Source: Talpa occidentalis
Lineage: Eukaryota; Chordata; Mammalia; Eulipotyphla; Talpidae
Direction of reading: 5' to 3'
Assembly (NCBI RefSeq): GCF_014898055.3
Contig: NW_023603184.1
Coordinates: forward strand, 35,277,359-35,341,358
Length of the DNA: 64,000 bases
The notes beneath the pieces were generated by a model. It saw nothing but the letters and a program-made list of their open reading frames with translations, made no database searches and was not told where the DNA came from. Below, piece after piece: positions 1-13,112 of the stretch (position 1 is the first letter of the stretch; each line of letters starts with the position of its first letter). Both the position numbers and the translations under genes were made by a program.

Positions 1-529
1 ATAAAAAAACCTCCTAATGTCTTGGGCAACCTGTTGGGATGAGAACAAGAAATTTTAGGAGTCAGAAATTTAGGTCCAGGAAGTGATATTCCAGGAAGGA
101 AGGACAGCAGCAACTGCTACCTTCATCAGACGCCACACGTATCCCCCAAACCGAGACTGGCAGTGCAACATAATCAGGCACAAACAAATTTAAGACAATT
201 ATGCTATAACTTTTACATGGCCTTCATGCTCAGGTTTATCTCAGAACACGGGTTAGTAATTGCGAGGAATAATGCTTGTATTTAATGCTATGAGGAAGCC
301 CAATCTCAGTCAGTTTTTATCAACAGCAGTCCTGATGGGCCTTCCTAGAAAAATTTCCTCTCTTTGTTGAGAGAAAGAGACTGTTCCTCAAAGCTAAGAA
401 GTATGCGTAAGTACTTAAAAAGAAGATTTGGAAGTCAAAAGAAGCAAATTTTCCCTTCAATTTTAAATAGTATGTCATCATTTCCATATAATCCACAGCA
501 ACATTTCCGATAGAAATATAATGCAAGTA

Positions 530-1010
530 ACTATTTACAACAGGTAAGATATGGAAACAACCTAAATACCCCCAAATAGATGACTGGATCAAGAAGATGT
601 GGTATGTATACATAATGGAATATTATATTACTCAGCAATCAAAAAAGATGAACTCATGCCATTTGCAGCATCGTGGGTGGAGCTGGAAGGGATCATGCTC
701 ATTGAAATAAGTCAGAAAGAAAAAGAAAAATATCAGATGGTTTCACTTATAGGCAGAATATAAGGGAACCAAATAAGGGATCAGGAAAAAAAATAATAAA
801 ACAAAACTAGCAGGCAACTATAAATCAGAGACATTTTGCAGGGAAGGGGAGGAAGGGGGATTAAAACGGGGTGGGAAGAGCATAAGAGACTATGGTGATA
901 GTGCAGGGGTGAATTAGTGGTGGGAATTTTACGGGGACTGTACCTGAGAGGAGAAAGAAAACTATATAAAAATGAACAATGATGTAAAATATATGCATAT
1001 GCATGTGTAT
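530..1010 (+). mobile_element. L1 LINE, 5'-truncated 3' end
   Basis: The sequence matches the C-terminal end of L1 ORF2 and its 3' UTR: the 'dwikkmwy' region (GATGACTGGATCAAGAAG), a TACTCAGCAATCAAAAAAG segment, and the GTCAGAAAGAAAAAGAAAAA segment, followed by a purine-rich 3' UTR. Numerous substitutions show an older copy than those at 32631 and 31433. Confidence 0.85.
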
Positions 1011-3052
1011 AAAAATTATAACTTAGTCTATATGTAGGAACTCATTTCATTTCAGGGCCAGCTCAAAATTATATTTCTTAATTTTTTTCCAAGTTCCCTT
1101 AGAGATTCCTTAGTAAATTGATTTTTCAAGCTTCATAAAGAGAATATCACATTAAGGGCAGAGATAATCAAAACATCCTGAGCTTCCAACTTAGGTAACA
1201 GAGAATCATCTCCCAGAGACTAGGACCTTCCAACACTTTGACTCAGACTCAGACTACATTCACCACTTGTCCTCTCACTACCTTCAACCAATGAAATTAT
1301 TTAGTTTTTATTTTTAATCAATGTCACTATTTAATAAAAATGAAGAAATGGCCAGATACCTTCAAATGTAGTCATATTACATATTCTCTGAAACACAATA
1401 TACTTGGAGATTGGCTCTAGGTTTTGTTAACAAAAAGTGGTGAAGAAAGAGAGGTTCAAAAGGGGTGGTGTATGAGTTAGAAATAGCTATAGCTTTAGAC
1501 ATATATCCAGAGGAAATCTATTTATTGTTTGTCAGGTTATACACACTTACCTGTGGCCAGATTAAGTTACAGTTACCCTAAGAAATCTATTTCCATAAAT
1601 TCATATACTTTGGTTGTTGTGCTTTTTATCTTGGATCAATGAAGCAACAATGAAGACTTGACTCTAGACACAGTGTGGAGCCTTCTGGAGAGCATGGTGG
1701 CTTGTGTAATGGGAAAACGACTGCGTTTCAGCCAGAGGAGCAGGAGAGAGCACTGAGCCAAGGCACAGTGAGGAAGGCAGACCAGAAGGGGTACTCCAGG
1801 CCACTGGGATACCTGATCCTGTCTCACCTGGTACTTCTAGGGCAATCTTCTCTAGCGGGGGCTGACTTGCAGATGATAATTGAAATTCTGGTTTCTAGTT
1901 GCCATACAATGAAAGTACAGATATAATTCAAGAAGCATCACCCTGAAAGTCTTGGTTTTTCTAGATGGGTCGCATGAAGTTTAAATTAACTAAACTTTGC
2001 CCCTCTGTGATGGCAGTGACGCAGCAGATGGGGGAAATGGAAAAATCTTAATCTGTAGCATCAGCCCTGACATAAGCCTACCACAGAAATTTCTTCTCCC
2101 TGTGTCTATTGGAATCCTGGAGTCCTACATGTTGCACCATTCTCATCTTTCTGATTTTCCTGACTCCAAACCAGGCCTCCAAGCATGCTCTTTATAACAA
2201 CTCACTGCACCATCTGCCTGGCCCCTCAGAGACCCCAGAGGTTGTTTTCATGGCCCTAAGCTCCACCCTTTCCTTCCCTCCCTAAAGACCATAAAGCTCA
2301 GGCCTCATTGGCAGAGAAATGGATGTCACAGGACGTAGGGAGGAAGGAGGGGGAGAAATAGGAGAGAGAGAAGAAGACTTTCAATATAAGAATAGTGGTG
2401 GACAGGGAGAGTCAAGGAAAACCAACGCGACTTGGTGGGGGGAGGGAGTCTAATAAAAAAAAATCCATATATATTTCTCAACTTAGGACAGAGAGAAACT
2501 CATTAAATGTGTATGTAGCAAATTTCTGTTTGAATGATTTTTTTTTTAATATTATTCTTAAACTAGGATCATATCATTATGGCCACTATACAAAATTGAA
2601 TCATGAAGCATAACAAGTTAAGGACATATTATTTCCCCTTATTATCCAAAGTAAAGAGGCTTAATTGTAAAGAAGGATGGACAGAGGAAATGTCATTATT
2701 ATTTTTACATTTATCTCAAATGTCTTTATTTTCTCTTTATTTTATTTCTGCAGTGTTGACCATTGCAGTCAAACACAAATTGCTCAGTATTTCTAGGTAT
2801 TCCCTACACGTGTGTTGTTGTCTGTTTTTAATCATTTGACCCTTTCCACATCAACATTCTTTTGCCAGTAGCATCATTTGCCAAATCACAGCTGTTCTAC
2901 TAGAATTCAAACAGCACCTCCCTCAGAAGTCTCCTTCCATGATCCTCTCAACAGGAATTATAACACTTGCATGTTGAGCACTTACATGTCTTTCCATGAT
3001 ATTGTCAGAATAAGTGGATAGTATGTTTTATTCATCTTTTAAATTCTGTATG
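1011..3052. other. intergenic, no gene recognised
   Basis: No receptor, RNA gene or clear repeat family is recognised. The part at 1640-2330 is less AT-rich than its surroundings and may be an old unidentified repeat or LTR relic. Short open frames here have no family resemblance. Confidence 0.4.
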
Positions 3053-3318
3053 GGGCCTCCTGGTGGTCTAGGGGTTAAGTCTCAGCGCTACCACTGCTAT
3101 GGCCTGAGTTCGATGCCAGCCAAGTTGCTAACCCACATGGCGCAGGAGACCTCTCCTGTCTGGCCTGCTATTCCCCTCAGCAGTGTATTTCAGTGGATCC
3201 ACCTGCTCTCCCCACTCTGTCTCTGGTGAATCCTCTCACCCTTCCCTCCTGCAACTCTGGGCCTGAACCCAAGTTCTATTACACAAAAATAAATAAAATT
3301 TTTTAAATATTAAAAAAA
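3053..3318 (+). mobile_element. tRNA-derived SINE (older subfamily)
   Basis: A tRNA-like head (GGGCCTCCTGGTGG, B box GAGTTCGATGCC) is followed by the family body (CCTCTCCTGTCTGGCC, CTCAGCAGTGTATTTCAG, CTCTGGTGAATCCTCTCACC) and an A-rich tail with AAATAAA. The short flanking repeat TCTGTATG occurs before the head and after the tail and is probably the target-site duplication. Confidence 0.85.
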
Positions 3319-3518
3319 ATCTGTATGATTGCTTTTCAGTTCCTGATGCAGAGAAGTTTGAATTAAAAGGATGTTGAACAAGAGGAAGCATGTATAAGTG
3401 GTTCTCTTTTCTCTCCCTCCTTTTGAAAGCACTTGGGGACAATGATCAAATCACACAGTACTATGTGTTCTTTAGAACCTGACAAAGACCTTATTTTTAT
3501 CACTCAGTTTCATGAGTC

Positions 3519-3655
3519 CTTTGGATAATTTCTTTGTATATTTATGAGTTCCTCGTATAGGAACCCCTTGTCAGATGGATGTTGGGCTAGTATCTCCTCT
3601 CATTTAGTAGGTTGTCTTTTCATTTTGATACAAGTTGATTTTTAGCTCCTAGAAT
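3519..3655 (-). mobile_element. L1 fragment (antisense)
   Basis: The order of phrases (ATAGGAACCCCTTGTCAGAT, then CTCATTTAGTAGGTTGTC and TTTTCATTTTG) is that of the antisense strand of mammalian L1 ORF2. It is a short diverged fragment. Confidence 0.45.
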
Positions 3656-6125
3656 AACTAAAGAAATTAGTTGTGTTATCCAGCTTCCATACTCCAGTGA
3701 GAATGACTTCTTATGTTATCAGTCTCACAACAGTTGTCCCTGGGCTCACCCTTATAAGAATAGTGGGGGACCTGATTTCCCTGAGTCCTCAAGCCCAGAG
3801 AGCTTTCTTAATTCTTTATACTCTACCTTGACCAAAAGTTTCTCTGAACAAAGGCAGGGAGTCCCTGAAGAATCCCAAGCATTGTTATCTCTTATCAGTT
3901 ATAGTGTACTCAATTTAGATTTTGTAAGCTACACCTCCATATGAGAGAAGAAACAGCCAGACTAGAAATATATTTATTTCCTAAATGTTTAATGTTTTAC
4001 AAGATGCACATATTTTCACAATACTTTTTCCTTCTTTGAGTTCACAGTGCCCAATGAATACCGTTTTATAACATGTTATTGGCAGGTCTATTGGAGCCCC
4101 ATGAGCTCTCAGCATGGTTCTTGGGCATTCTCCACTCATAGCCAGAGCCTGCAATTAAATCTAGACCTTATGACTCCTGGATAACTTTCCTGACCCCTGC
4201 ATTGCTTGGTTTTCACAAAGTCTCACATTATTTAGTCATAAACTTCAGGTCCTTACATGTGAATGAAAGAATCTTCGTGTGGGAGAATATTATTCCAGGC
4301 AATTGAAGGTCACAGCATTTTGCCAAACTTTTTGTACTTTTAGAAATTCTGCAGTATCTGTAGGGTTCAAGTAGGAGTAATTTTTTGTGTGCATGCTTTT
4401 CTTGTGCAAAGTAGAGAAACTTTTGGGGGAACATTATAGTTTGCATTAGAGATCTAGTGTGTTGACCTGAAATACCTGATGATAGATGATGTTATGCTGA
4501 AATTGGCAGCAAACTTGTTTTCTGTAGCAGTGGAATCTTTGTGTGCCTTGAAATTGAATCTGGGCTGCAGCTAGCCCAGAGCCATGCATACAATCTGACA
4601 TAATGGAATCCCTGGGGTGCTTGGTTGTGTGTAAAGGAGAGTGGGCCACCATTAGGAATTTTGCTGCCACTGCATGTGTCCTGTGGGCAGGCTCTGGGCA
4701 TATTGGAAGAGCCACAGTAATTGGGCTTCTTGGATCCAGAGTGTCACATCCAGGGCAGCGCCAGGGGCTTTTTCCGCTTGCATGCTCCTTTGAATACAGT
4801 GAGTTCTACTAGGGTAGAAAAAAAATAACCATCTGTAAGACATGACTTTATCACAGGTCCCAAGAACTGTTTGAGTGTTGTGGTATTGTCTCACTGGGGT
4901 TAGCATGAGCTCATTTTATATCTATTGTCTAAAAACAGCAGGCTGTAAGGTCCTTTCCAAAGACATGTTATGATCCTGTCGGATGAGTTAAGTACAGCAG
5001 TACTTGTTCATGCCAAGAGTTATATTTCTCCAGTCTGATCATATGCAAGTCAGTGTCAATAACTTTCACCACCAATGACACTTAATTAGATTCACAGTTC
5101 TTTTATTATTAAGATTTATAAAATTCAGTGCTTCTGCATTTTCAGGTGTACATGTGCTTTTTTGTTCAATGTGTTCACTGCTCCAGCATCCATACTGTCA
5201 GATAATCCTTTCCATTTTGCATTCTCATAGAATGGATAATTACTCAACTTGTGTTAGGAAAAATAAAACTATCAAATCTACTTTTCTTTCCCTCTGCAAC
5301 TACTGAGCTAAGACTTCCAAAATCACTTATCTTAATTTTGTTACCTGATTGAATTGTTACATTATTTTTGTAATAAAAGATTAAACTCTTGCATAAAGAT
5401 TCTAAAATCTTGTCGATTATTGCATGTTCTTATAACTGCTTCCGACGACTTAAGTTTTCCACTTTCTGAATTTAGGATCATCTGCAAAGCTACCACTATT
5501 ACCACCTCTGCCTTTATAGAAGTTCCTGGTTATTAATATTCTAATTCATTGGACAAGTGTTTATAGGGTGCTTACTGTCTGTCAGGCAGTACCCTGAATG
5601 CAGGCATGCAGATGGGATTGAATCTCGTTTTCCAGCTTCTTAGAACAGCCTATGCTGTTCTCATAGGCTAAAATGATTGTCTATGTAGGTCATTGAGGGT
5701 GAAGGGATCAAGTGAAATTAAAACAGCAATGCGCAACAATAGATCTAAGCTGTTAATAAAATGGATATTATCTTTATTACTTATTTGAATAGATTTTTTT
5801 TTTTTTTGGTTTTGAAGTTGAATAGAAAAATTACAGTTACTTTTGTGTTCATTAGGTTGCTCCTGTACAAGGCACTATTAAATTTGTTCGACCTATGTAT
5901 TTAGTTTGGCCACTAGGTGTCAGTAACGTTCAGATGACAAGTGGAAATTTCTTGTTTCAACCACTTACTAAGCTCTGGTATGAGTAAGCCAACACTAGTT
6001 GCTCAACTATTACAAACTAAATCAGTAACAGTTTGCTTCTTATCGGATCCTTAAATGTGTGCAAACGTCAAATAAACTACGTTTCTGAAACAAATAACAG
6101 AAGTTTTTTTAAAAGTTATCAGGCT
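3656..6125. other. intergenic, old repeats only
   Basis: No gene is seen. A probable L2 relic lies at about 5543-5640 (GTGCTTACTGTCTGTCAGGC, a degenerate form of the common 'tactatgtgccaggcac' segment). The interval 4240-4900 is unidentified. Confidence 0.4.
5909..5923 (+). promoter_or_regulatory. possible CTCF-like site
   Basis: GCCACTAGGTGTCAG resembles the CTCF core CCACYAGGKGGCAG with one central mismatch. Single matches of this length arise by chance, so this is only a candidate. Confidence 0.2.
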
Positions 6126-6190
6126 AATAAACTACCTGTATTTTTTCAATGTTTTTTTTAATAAACTACCTGTATTTTTTCAATGTTTAT
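6126..6190 (+). repeat. two-copy tandem duplication, 34-bp period
   Basis: The unit AATAAACTACCTGTATTTTT followed by TCAATG and a T run occurs twice head to tail with a 34-bp period. The copies are nearly identical, suggesting recent slippage. Confidence 0.85.
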
Positions 6191-6231
6191 TATTTATTGC
6201 AAATTTCCAAAATTAATATACATCTCTTCTT

Positions 6232-6770
6232 CCTTTTTTATTGAGGTATAATTGGCATATGACATTATATTAGTTTTGAGTGTGGAGCAAAATAATTAAA
6301 TTTTTGTATATTTTGTGAAATGATCACAGTAAGTCTGATTAACATCTGTTCCTATACAAAGCAAAAATTGCTTTGTTATGATGAAAACTTTTAAGATCTA
6401 CTCTCAGCAACTTTGAAATATGAAATAGAGTATTATTAGCTACAATTACCATGTTGTACATTGCATTCCCGTGAGTTATTTGTTTTATAACTGGAAGTTT
6501 GTACATTTTGACCCCTTCACCCGTTCTCCCACCACCCCATCCCCACCTCTGGAAGCCACCAATCTGCCCTCTGTATCTATAAACTCGGTTTTCATTTGTC
6601 TGTTTCTAAAGATTCTGCCTGTAAATGAGATCATGCAGTATTTATCTTTCTCTGCCTGACTTCTTTTATTCAGTATCATGTCCTTAAGGATTATTCTTGT
6701 TGCCAGCAGCAGAATTTCATTCTATTTTGTGGAAGAATAATATTCATTGTATTACTAAATATTGTTACAA
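6232..6770 (-). mobile_element. L1 LINE 3' UTR, ancient (L1M-type), antisense
   Basis: The sequence follows the antisense strand of the mammalian-wide L1M 3' region: TTTTATTGAGGTATAATTGG, TTTTAAGATCTACTCTC, ATGTTGTACATTGCATTCCC, a C-rich CACCACCCCATCCCCACCTC stretch, and ATGAGATCATGCAGTATTT. Divergence is high, as expected of an old element. Confidence 0.8.
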
Positions 6771-8622
6771 TAGATTGTAAAGGATAAACATTAGTGTTTT
6801 TTTCTTGGTGGTTTATAATTTTCCCTATAATTCTGGTTACACATTTTCATATCGAATTTTGACTCAAGAGAACAGGTTATCAGATCAGTTGAAGGCAAAT
6901 TAGGACAAAGAATTGAAGTACCTGGTGGCATTGCAAAACAATAGTCTCAAAGCCTTTGAAATAGACACAGCCATATTCTCACAGGTAAAACGGATTCTGT
7001 GGAGGAGATGGGATGGTCACTGAGGGGTTGGGGGAGAAGTAAGGTAAATAATGTATACTGTCTCCAATAGGCAGTGGGTACAGACAGGAGGCAGAACAAG
7101 AGTCTGATCACAGATGAGTGAGAGCCAGTGTTAGCCTCTGACACAACTCAAACCACGATTCAATAGTTGACTTTTGGAAGACCAGACTTCTGAACTCATC
7201 CTATGTCTGACAAGAGCGTGATTCATATTCAGTCATCATAGCAACATTTTTTTTTGGAAACTCCATCTCCATCTTACATGATTTCATTCAATAGTGACTA
7301 CACTGTGCATAAAGCTTTATCTGCTTGCCAAGATACTCTTCTGAAACTGGGGCACAGGACACGAGATCACAGGATAATCCCATAGACATAGGTCAAAGAG
7401 CTCCTGAGGACAAATGGCTGACTCCATAAACTGGTGAGGATTGAGAGCCACAGAGCTCTCTGCAGAGGAGAATGGGGGTGTTGGGTCCATGTGTGTTTAG
7501 TCCAGACTAAACACCCCACCCAATGGTCACCCCACCCAATGGCATTGTGAATCCCCTGCAGTTCCCAAGCACCAGAAGTGGGCGTAGAAAATTTTGAGGA
7601 AACTACTCCAGAGCAAAAGGGTTCCTGAGAAGGGAGCCTGGGGCAGGGATTCCGCTTAGCCAGCTCTGAGTGTGAATTATTTAGTTTGATTGTGAGTTAT
7701 TTCAAGGCCAGCATTACTATGCACTTCAATACATGTTGTATGCACTATTGTGCTTATATTGACTTTCCTCAATCCCATATGTAGGTTTAATAAGAAAATT
7801 GCTTCATGCCATAGACTCCTTCACATAATTTACATCAGAAAAAACTTTGTCTGCAGCAAAGGAATTTGTCAGCAGACCCCAACTAGAATAAGAATCAGAA
7901 CACACATACGCATATGTAAAATGATTTTGCTTCATGTTATAAAAGTGTAATGTATCCTTAATGTCCACGCTGTAATAACTCATACTTTTCAATTCACAAA
8001 AACTTAGTTTATTGGAGAAATGTAAAGGGGGAGCAGAAAATGAGGAAGAACAGGAGGATGAGGAGGAGGAATAAGAAAGGAGAAAGAAAAGCAACTGAGT
8101 GATAGTGAGAACAAGACTGAGTAAGTGTTAAAGTAAAAATGAGTTACTATTCTAGAGAAGGAAGCAAACATTTGGGGAATTCTATAAAGACTATAAATGT
8201 AAGGAGCAAAATAGGTTCTAATTCAAATTACCACTAGACAGTGGTTTAAACTTTATTTTCTTTCATTATAAATTGAGGTCATTATATACGTGTTACATCA
8301 GATTCCAAACTTACCTAAAGAGAAGATACAGAAGAAATGGGAAAAGTTTTCACCTTTTCCCACCACTCATTCTAGTCCAAAACCATCGCTGTCTCCAGGA
8401 AAATTTTCTTTTCCAATTAATTCTTCCCCTTTCTCCAGTCACAAGGGATGGGTGAGCAGAACGTGCTGCAAAGTCAGCTTTGCTTTACCCATGAGTCTTA
8501 AAACACTTCCAATAAAAATGAAAAATCTGGCTACTACTCTATCTAATCGATGCTTTAAAGAGAGCTCATACTATTAAAATTTGGGTAGCATATGGATATA
8601 TTTTCCCAAATGTTACACAAAA
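6771..8622. other. intergenic 3' of OR52E4-like gene
   Basis: No gene is recognised. Features seen are a 10-bp-arm hairpin at about 7493-7514 (GTGTTTAGTC/GACTAAACAC) next to a repeated CCCACCCAATGG, and a purine-rich low-complexity stretch at about 8025-8095. The interval 7330-7680 is less AT-rich and unidentified. Confidence 0.4.
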
Positions 8623-9572
8623 CTATTCTTTCTTTACAAATATTTTTACAACCCGCTCGCGGATCTGCTTGGTCCTGACTCCATAGATGACCGGGTTCAG
8701 GGCGGGTGGGACAACCACGTACAGATTTGCCAAGAGAATGTGGATGTACCGGGGGATGTTCCGACCAAAGCGATGCGTCATGAAGGAAAAAAACGCTGGC
8801 GTGTAAAAGCACAGCATGACACAGACGTGAGAACCGCAGGTATTAAGCGCCTTTAGGCGAGCCTCCTGGGAGGGGAGACAGAAAACAGCTTGAAGGATAA
8901 GCACGTAGGAACAGGCGATCAGAATCACATCCACAACAATATTAGAAATCACCATGAGCCCATAGATAATGTTGACCTTGATGGGCGCGCACGCCAACCG
9001 TGCAATGCCCATGTGCTCACAGTACGTGTGAGGGATGACATGATGCCCGCAGAAGGGCAGCCTCAGGATGAGAAACACAAATGGAGTCACGAGAATTAAA
9101 TTTCTTCCAACAACAACAGAGACTAAGATGCTGATGGTTTTATTGGTGAGGATCATGGTGTACTGGAGAGGTTTGCAGATGGCAACAAAACGGTCATAAG
9201 CCATGGCCACCAGCAGAACAGTCTCCATGCCGGTGAACATGTGGATAAAGAACATCTGAACAAGGCACCCCCAAAGCTGATCTCTCGGAGGTTGAACCAG
9301 AAGATCCCCAGCATTTTAGGGATGGTGGAGGTGGACAGACCCAGGTCAATCATAGACAACAGGGCCAGGAAGTAGAACATGGGCTGGTGGAGACTGTGTT
9401 CAGTCTTGATTACAAAGAGGATGGTGATGTTCCCCACAAGGGCAATCAGGTACACAACACAGAATGGGAAAGCAATCCAGACATGCACATTTTCCAGCCC
9501 TGGTATCCCTAGCAGGAGAAAGAAGGGAGGGTGGAACTGGGTGTCATTGGCAGAAGGCATTCTCCTAGCCAA
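8623..9572 (-). pseudogene. OR52E4-like: OR52E4-like olfactory receptor, single frameshift
   Basis: This is a class I odorant receptor of the OR52E subfamily, a GPCR expected in the plasma membrane and cilia of olfactory neurons. The first frame (from 9572) reads [12 protein letters not shown] with an N-glycosylation sequon at N9, GN in TM1, and [10 protein letters not shown]. The second frame carries [13 protein letters not shown], the class I ECL2 block ([16 protein letters not shown]), KALNTCGSH and [10 protein letters not shown], and stops at a lysine-rich tail. The two frames break at a run of five C (G on the coding strand) at 9268-9272. The total length of 950 bp is one base short of a 316-codon ORF, and restoring one base would give the expected GGNTGC (Gly-Cys) region before QMFFIH. 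Everything else is intact with no other stops, so this is either a very young pseudogene or a homopolymer error. The subfamily call comes from strong resemblance to remembered human OR52E4; start M1 versus M5 is unresolved. Confidence 0.85.
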
Positions 9573-9986
9573 GTGCCACTGAATTTCTGTTAAGGAGGCA
9601 ATCTCACTTTTTTAAGAATTTTTGCTCATCAATATCCTGGAAAGATGAAAAGACCTCTAATTAGAATGCTGGAGGTAATGACAAAAGTAGTTAACTCACA
9701 AATACTGGAGGTTCTTTTATTTCTAGAGAATGAGCAACTCTCAGCACATTTTACTGTTCCTCAAGATTCATCATAGGCAATATTGTACACAGCTTCATAA
9801 TTTTCTAACATGATTTCTTTGAAGTAACTGACAATAGTTCACCAAGTAGTATAAACATGCATAATGTTATTGTTCCTTTCCATTCCTTTTCTTAGTAGTT
9901 TCTTGGTTACTTTTGGGAAGTTACTATACCCAGTGGTTCTCTAATTGGGGTTGGGTATTAAAAAATTTTAAGTCAAGTGAAACTGA
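9573..9986. other. 5' flank of OR52E4-like gene
   Basis: This is AT-rich upstream DNA of the minus-strand receptor. No clear O/E palindrome or TATA motif was seen. Confidence 0.4.
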
Positions 9987-10263
9987 TTTTTTTTTTACCC
10001 TAAAGATATATCTATTTGTGCATACAAGAACCGGGGTACAGGCCAGATGCGTGGGAGGGTGAGAGGATTCACCAGAGATGGAGTGGGGAACAGAACAGGC
10101 AGACTGACAAATACACTGCTGAGGGGAGCAGCGGGCGAGACAGGAGAGGTCTGCTGTGCCATGCGGGTAGCTCCCTGGCCGGCAGGGGATCAAACTCGTG
10201 CTGCAGAGGCTGCGGACAGCTTCATAGCACTGCGCTCAACCCACTGCGCCACCAAGGGGAGGC
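9987..10263 (-). mobile_element. tRNA-derived SINE
   Basis: In reverse complement it starts with GCCTCCCCTTGGTGGCGCAG and runs through the family body (CTGCTCCCCTCAGCAGTGTA) to TTTGTGCATACAAG and an A-rich end (seen as T-rich on plus). CTGATTT on both sides may be the target-site duplication. Confidence 0.85.
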
Positions 10264-10439
10264 ATCGATACTGATTTCTTACCATTGTTTATACTTTGAC
10301 ATGATACCAATACAAGGATTTTCCTTATTTATAAAGTTCATTCACATAACCTAAGAAAGCTTAATCAGATGGTCTCTCTTAGAATTTTCCTCATTCTATT
10401 TTTACTATGAGACCATTGATATTTTTGATACTTTCTAAG

Positions 10440-10800
10440 TTTTTTTTATATTTTCTTTTGTTATAATTGAAGAATCAGTGCATTACAATTTGATGTAAGT
10501 TTCAGGTGCACATCACTGAGAATCAGCATTTGAAAGCCTACATTGAGACACAGCTACAGCCAATCTGCCCTTCGCTGTACCATTGTTGCCTTTGTCTCTA
10601 TTTACTTATCTCTTTCTTCCCTTCTCTTCTACAATCACTGGTTTTATAGTCCAAGTTATTTTTATCTTGTTTAGTTCATACATGTATTTGTTTCTCTATT
10701 TGCCACATATGAATAAAATCATACAGTGTTTGTCTCTTTCTTTTTAGCTTACTTCATTAATCTTATGGAAGATTAGTGCTTTCTAATCTTATGGAATGGC
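10440..10800 (-). mobile_element. L1 LINE 3' fragment, antisense
   Basis: This has a diverged L1 3' region in antisense: TTATAATTGAAGAATCAGTG, TAAGTTTCAGGTGCACA, and CACATATGAATAAAATCATA followed by a TTTGTCTCTTTC segment. The layout is the same as the L1 at 6232-6770. Confidence 0.6.
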
Positions 10801-11237
10801 CTTGGTTTGCAGTCCTATATATCCAGACTACTATTTATCTTATGTTCCTTTGATCCTATTCCAATTAATTTTCTCTTGCTTACCAGCCAAATCATGTTTA
10901 TTTTCCTTATAACCTGTAACACTGATAATTAACTTGCCAAATTTCTTTTTCTTAGCATGTTGTATCTCTTGAACAATGTAAAACTCTGCCGTAACTAGCC
11001 TGATTTTATTCATGATTTGCATATTATTTAAGAGCATAAATGCTACTACTGTGAGCAAGGAACAGGGGATAATCAATTTAAGATTTCTTTTTTTTAATTG
11101 TCATAAATTGCTTCTTTTTTTTTAATCTAAGATTTCTAATAGCACTATTAAAGGATATATGGTCCCCAGTTGTTCAGAATCTAACTGTTCAATAGAATCA
11201 GAATCAGAGTTTGTATATGTTTCTCTGTGTGTGTGCA

Positions 11238-11270
<33 letters not shown>

Positions 11271-11337
11271 CTGCATATTACTCATTGACATATCACTGTT
11301 CTTACCTACAGATGTTTGTTCCAATATGTGTGCTTTA

Positions 11338-11371
<34 letters not shown>

Positions 11372-12779
11372 AAGAAATGGTGTTTGGAGCCACTCCTTAG
11401 TAAAATGGAGGAAAAGGTCTCATTTACCTTTTCTCCTCTCAGTAGCATCTCACCTCTCCTGTCCAAACATCTTGGTCTCTCTGATATTTCTTCTCCCAGT
11501 CCTCAATCACAGCATGACTTCAGTTCTTCAAAATGGTGATCAGAACCCCTTTTAGTCTCTGGGCTCCAAGCCTCTCCAGCTACTTGGAGAAAAACTTTAT
11601 AGTGAGTGAGGGTGTTTTTAAGTCTAGTCATGTCCCGGAATCCCCAAGCTCGGTCTTCAGAGTCCTCTGGGCATAGATATGGGCTTGTGGATCATTAAGT
11701 CCATCTAATTTTTTGTTCCAGAAAACATCACTTCATGCAGAGAAAAAAAATCACTAAACCAGATATAGTTCCTTAGCTCAGGGGAGGGCGTGAGCTGATA
11801 AGAACAGAAATACCCTGAAGGGGGAGGAATCTTTATGGGGGATGATATTGATTCTGACTCTTTCAGAAGCTACAGAAGCAATAAGTTAACACCATTAAAG
11901 CTTCAAAATGTGACTGCTTAGGAAATTACTTAGCAACTTTTCTGCTTTTTTAAATATAAGTCTGGGAATCCTGATTACAGTTGCAACTTCAAAAAAAATA
12001 TTTAAATAAACACATTAGACTCTGGAAGCAACTCAGGTTTTTATCTGTAATAATGGTATCAACTTTCTTCCAGCCCAGCAAGACTCCTTCCCCATCTATA
12101 ACTAATTATAAACAGAATGAGAAAAAATAACCAGATAGAATATTGGATGTAGATTTTTCTTATAGTTTGCCATCCTGGAAGCTGATGCATAGCACCTATC
12201 AGCTGTCATAGGTTAAGGTTTTCCTGAGTATATAGTATACAAACATTTTTTATTTTTGGACTTTGAGGTTCAGACATCTTGAGTTGCGAAGAAGGTAATG
12301 TGTATGATCCAAAATAGACCTTGCTAGATAAATATGTCCTCATTTCCATTGCTCTCTTTTTGATGAATGAGAAACGTACTCCTTAGTCCCTGGTCAGTCC
12401 CTCAGGGTGTCCATTCTTGTCACTGTACAAACATTCATCTTCCATTCCTCTTTTGCACACTACAACTTCCTATGATAAAGTATAAACATTGCTGTCTAAA
12501 TCCTTCTATCAATCCCCATTCAAACTTTAATTCTATTTCCTGACTCTCCCAAACATTATGCCACCTTCAGTGATCAAAATTCCTACTTAAGAAATTGCTG
12601 CTGCTCAATTCCACTTTCCTTCCAGTCTCCCTCAATTACCATGTCCTCTCAATGGACACAACACAAACATCCAGATATGATCTTTATGTCGCCTGGATTG
12701 TCTTATTGGTGTATAACACTGTTAACACACCTCCCCAACCCTTTTTACTTTGGTTTAGTGTTTCTTATCTTTATCAGTT
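10801..12779. other. intergenic, no gene recognised
   Basis: Apart from the compound microsatellites at 11241-11371, no repeat family or gene was identified. Regions 11380-11900 and 12050-12760 are ordinary unique-looking sequence. Confidence 0.4.
11241..11371 (+). repeat. two compound (TG)n(GA)n microsatellites
   Basis: A (GA)n run of about 28 bp follows a TG-rich stretch at 11241-11268. About 70 bp later a (TG)n block passes into (GA)n at 11339-11371. The repeated arrangement suggests local duplication or parallel expansion. Confidence 0.9.
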
Positions 12780-13112
12780 ATTTTTAATTTTATGTTGTGA
12801 TGAAATACAGTTAACACAAAATGTACTCTTTTAAGCAGTTTTTAGTTTGGTGCTATAAAATAAGTGCACATTGTTTTGCAACCATAACCACCATCCATCT
12901 CCAGAAATTTTTCATTTTGTAAAAACTGAAACTGTACCCATTAAACATTAATTTACTTTATGTTTTTTTTTTTTAAGTCTCTATTTCATATATTCCTGCT
13001 GTGATCTTTGTTACTTTCTTCCTCCTGATAATTTTAGGCTTTTTTTTTCTTTTTCTAGTTCCTCAAGGTGTAAAGTTAGGTTGTTTGGGGTCTTTCTTTT
13101 TTCTTCTTTTTC

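Noticed and set aside
1675..1926. 83-residue open frame in a GC-raised stretch
   Set aside because: No recognised domain, overlapping antisense frame of similar length, and no exon-like context visible.
8025..8095. Acidic/serine-rich small coding region
   Set aside because: Purine-rich low-complexity DNA yields such translations on both strands without conservation signs.
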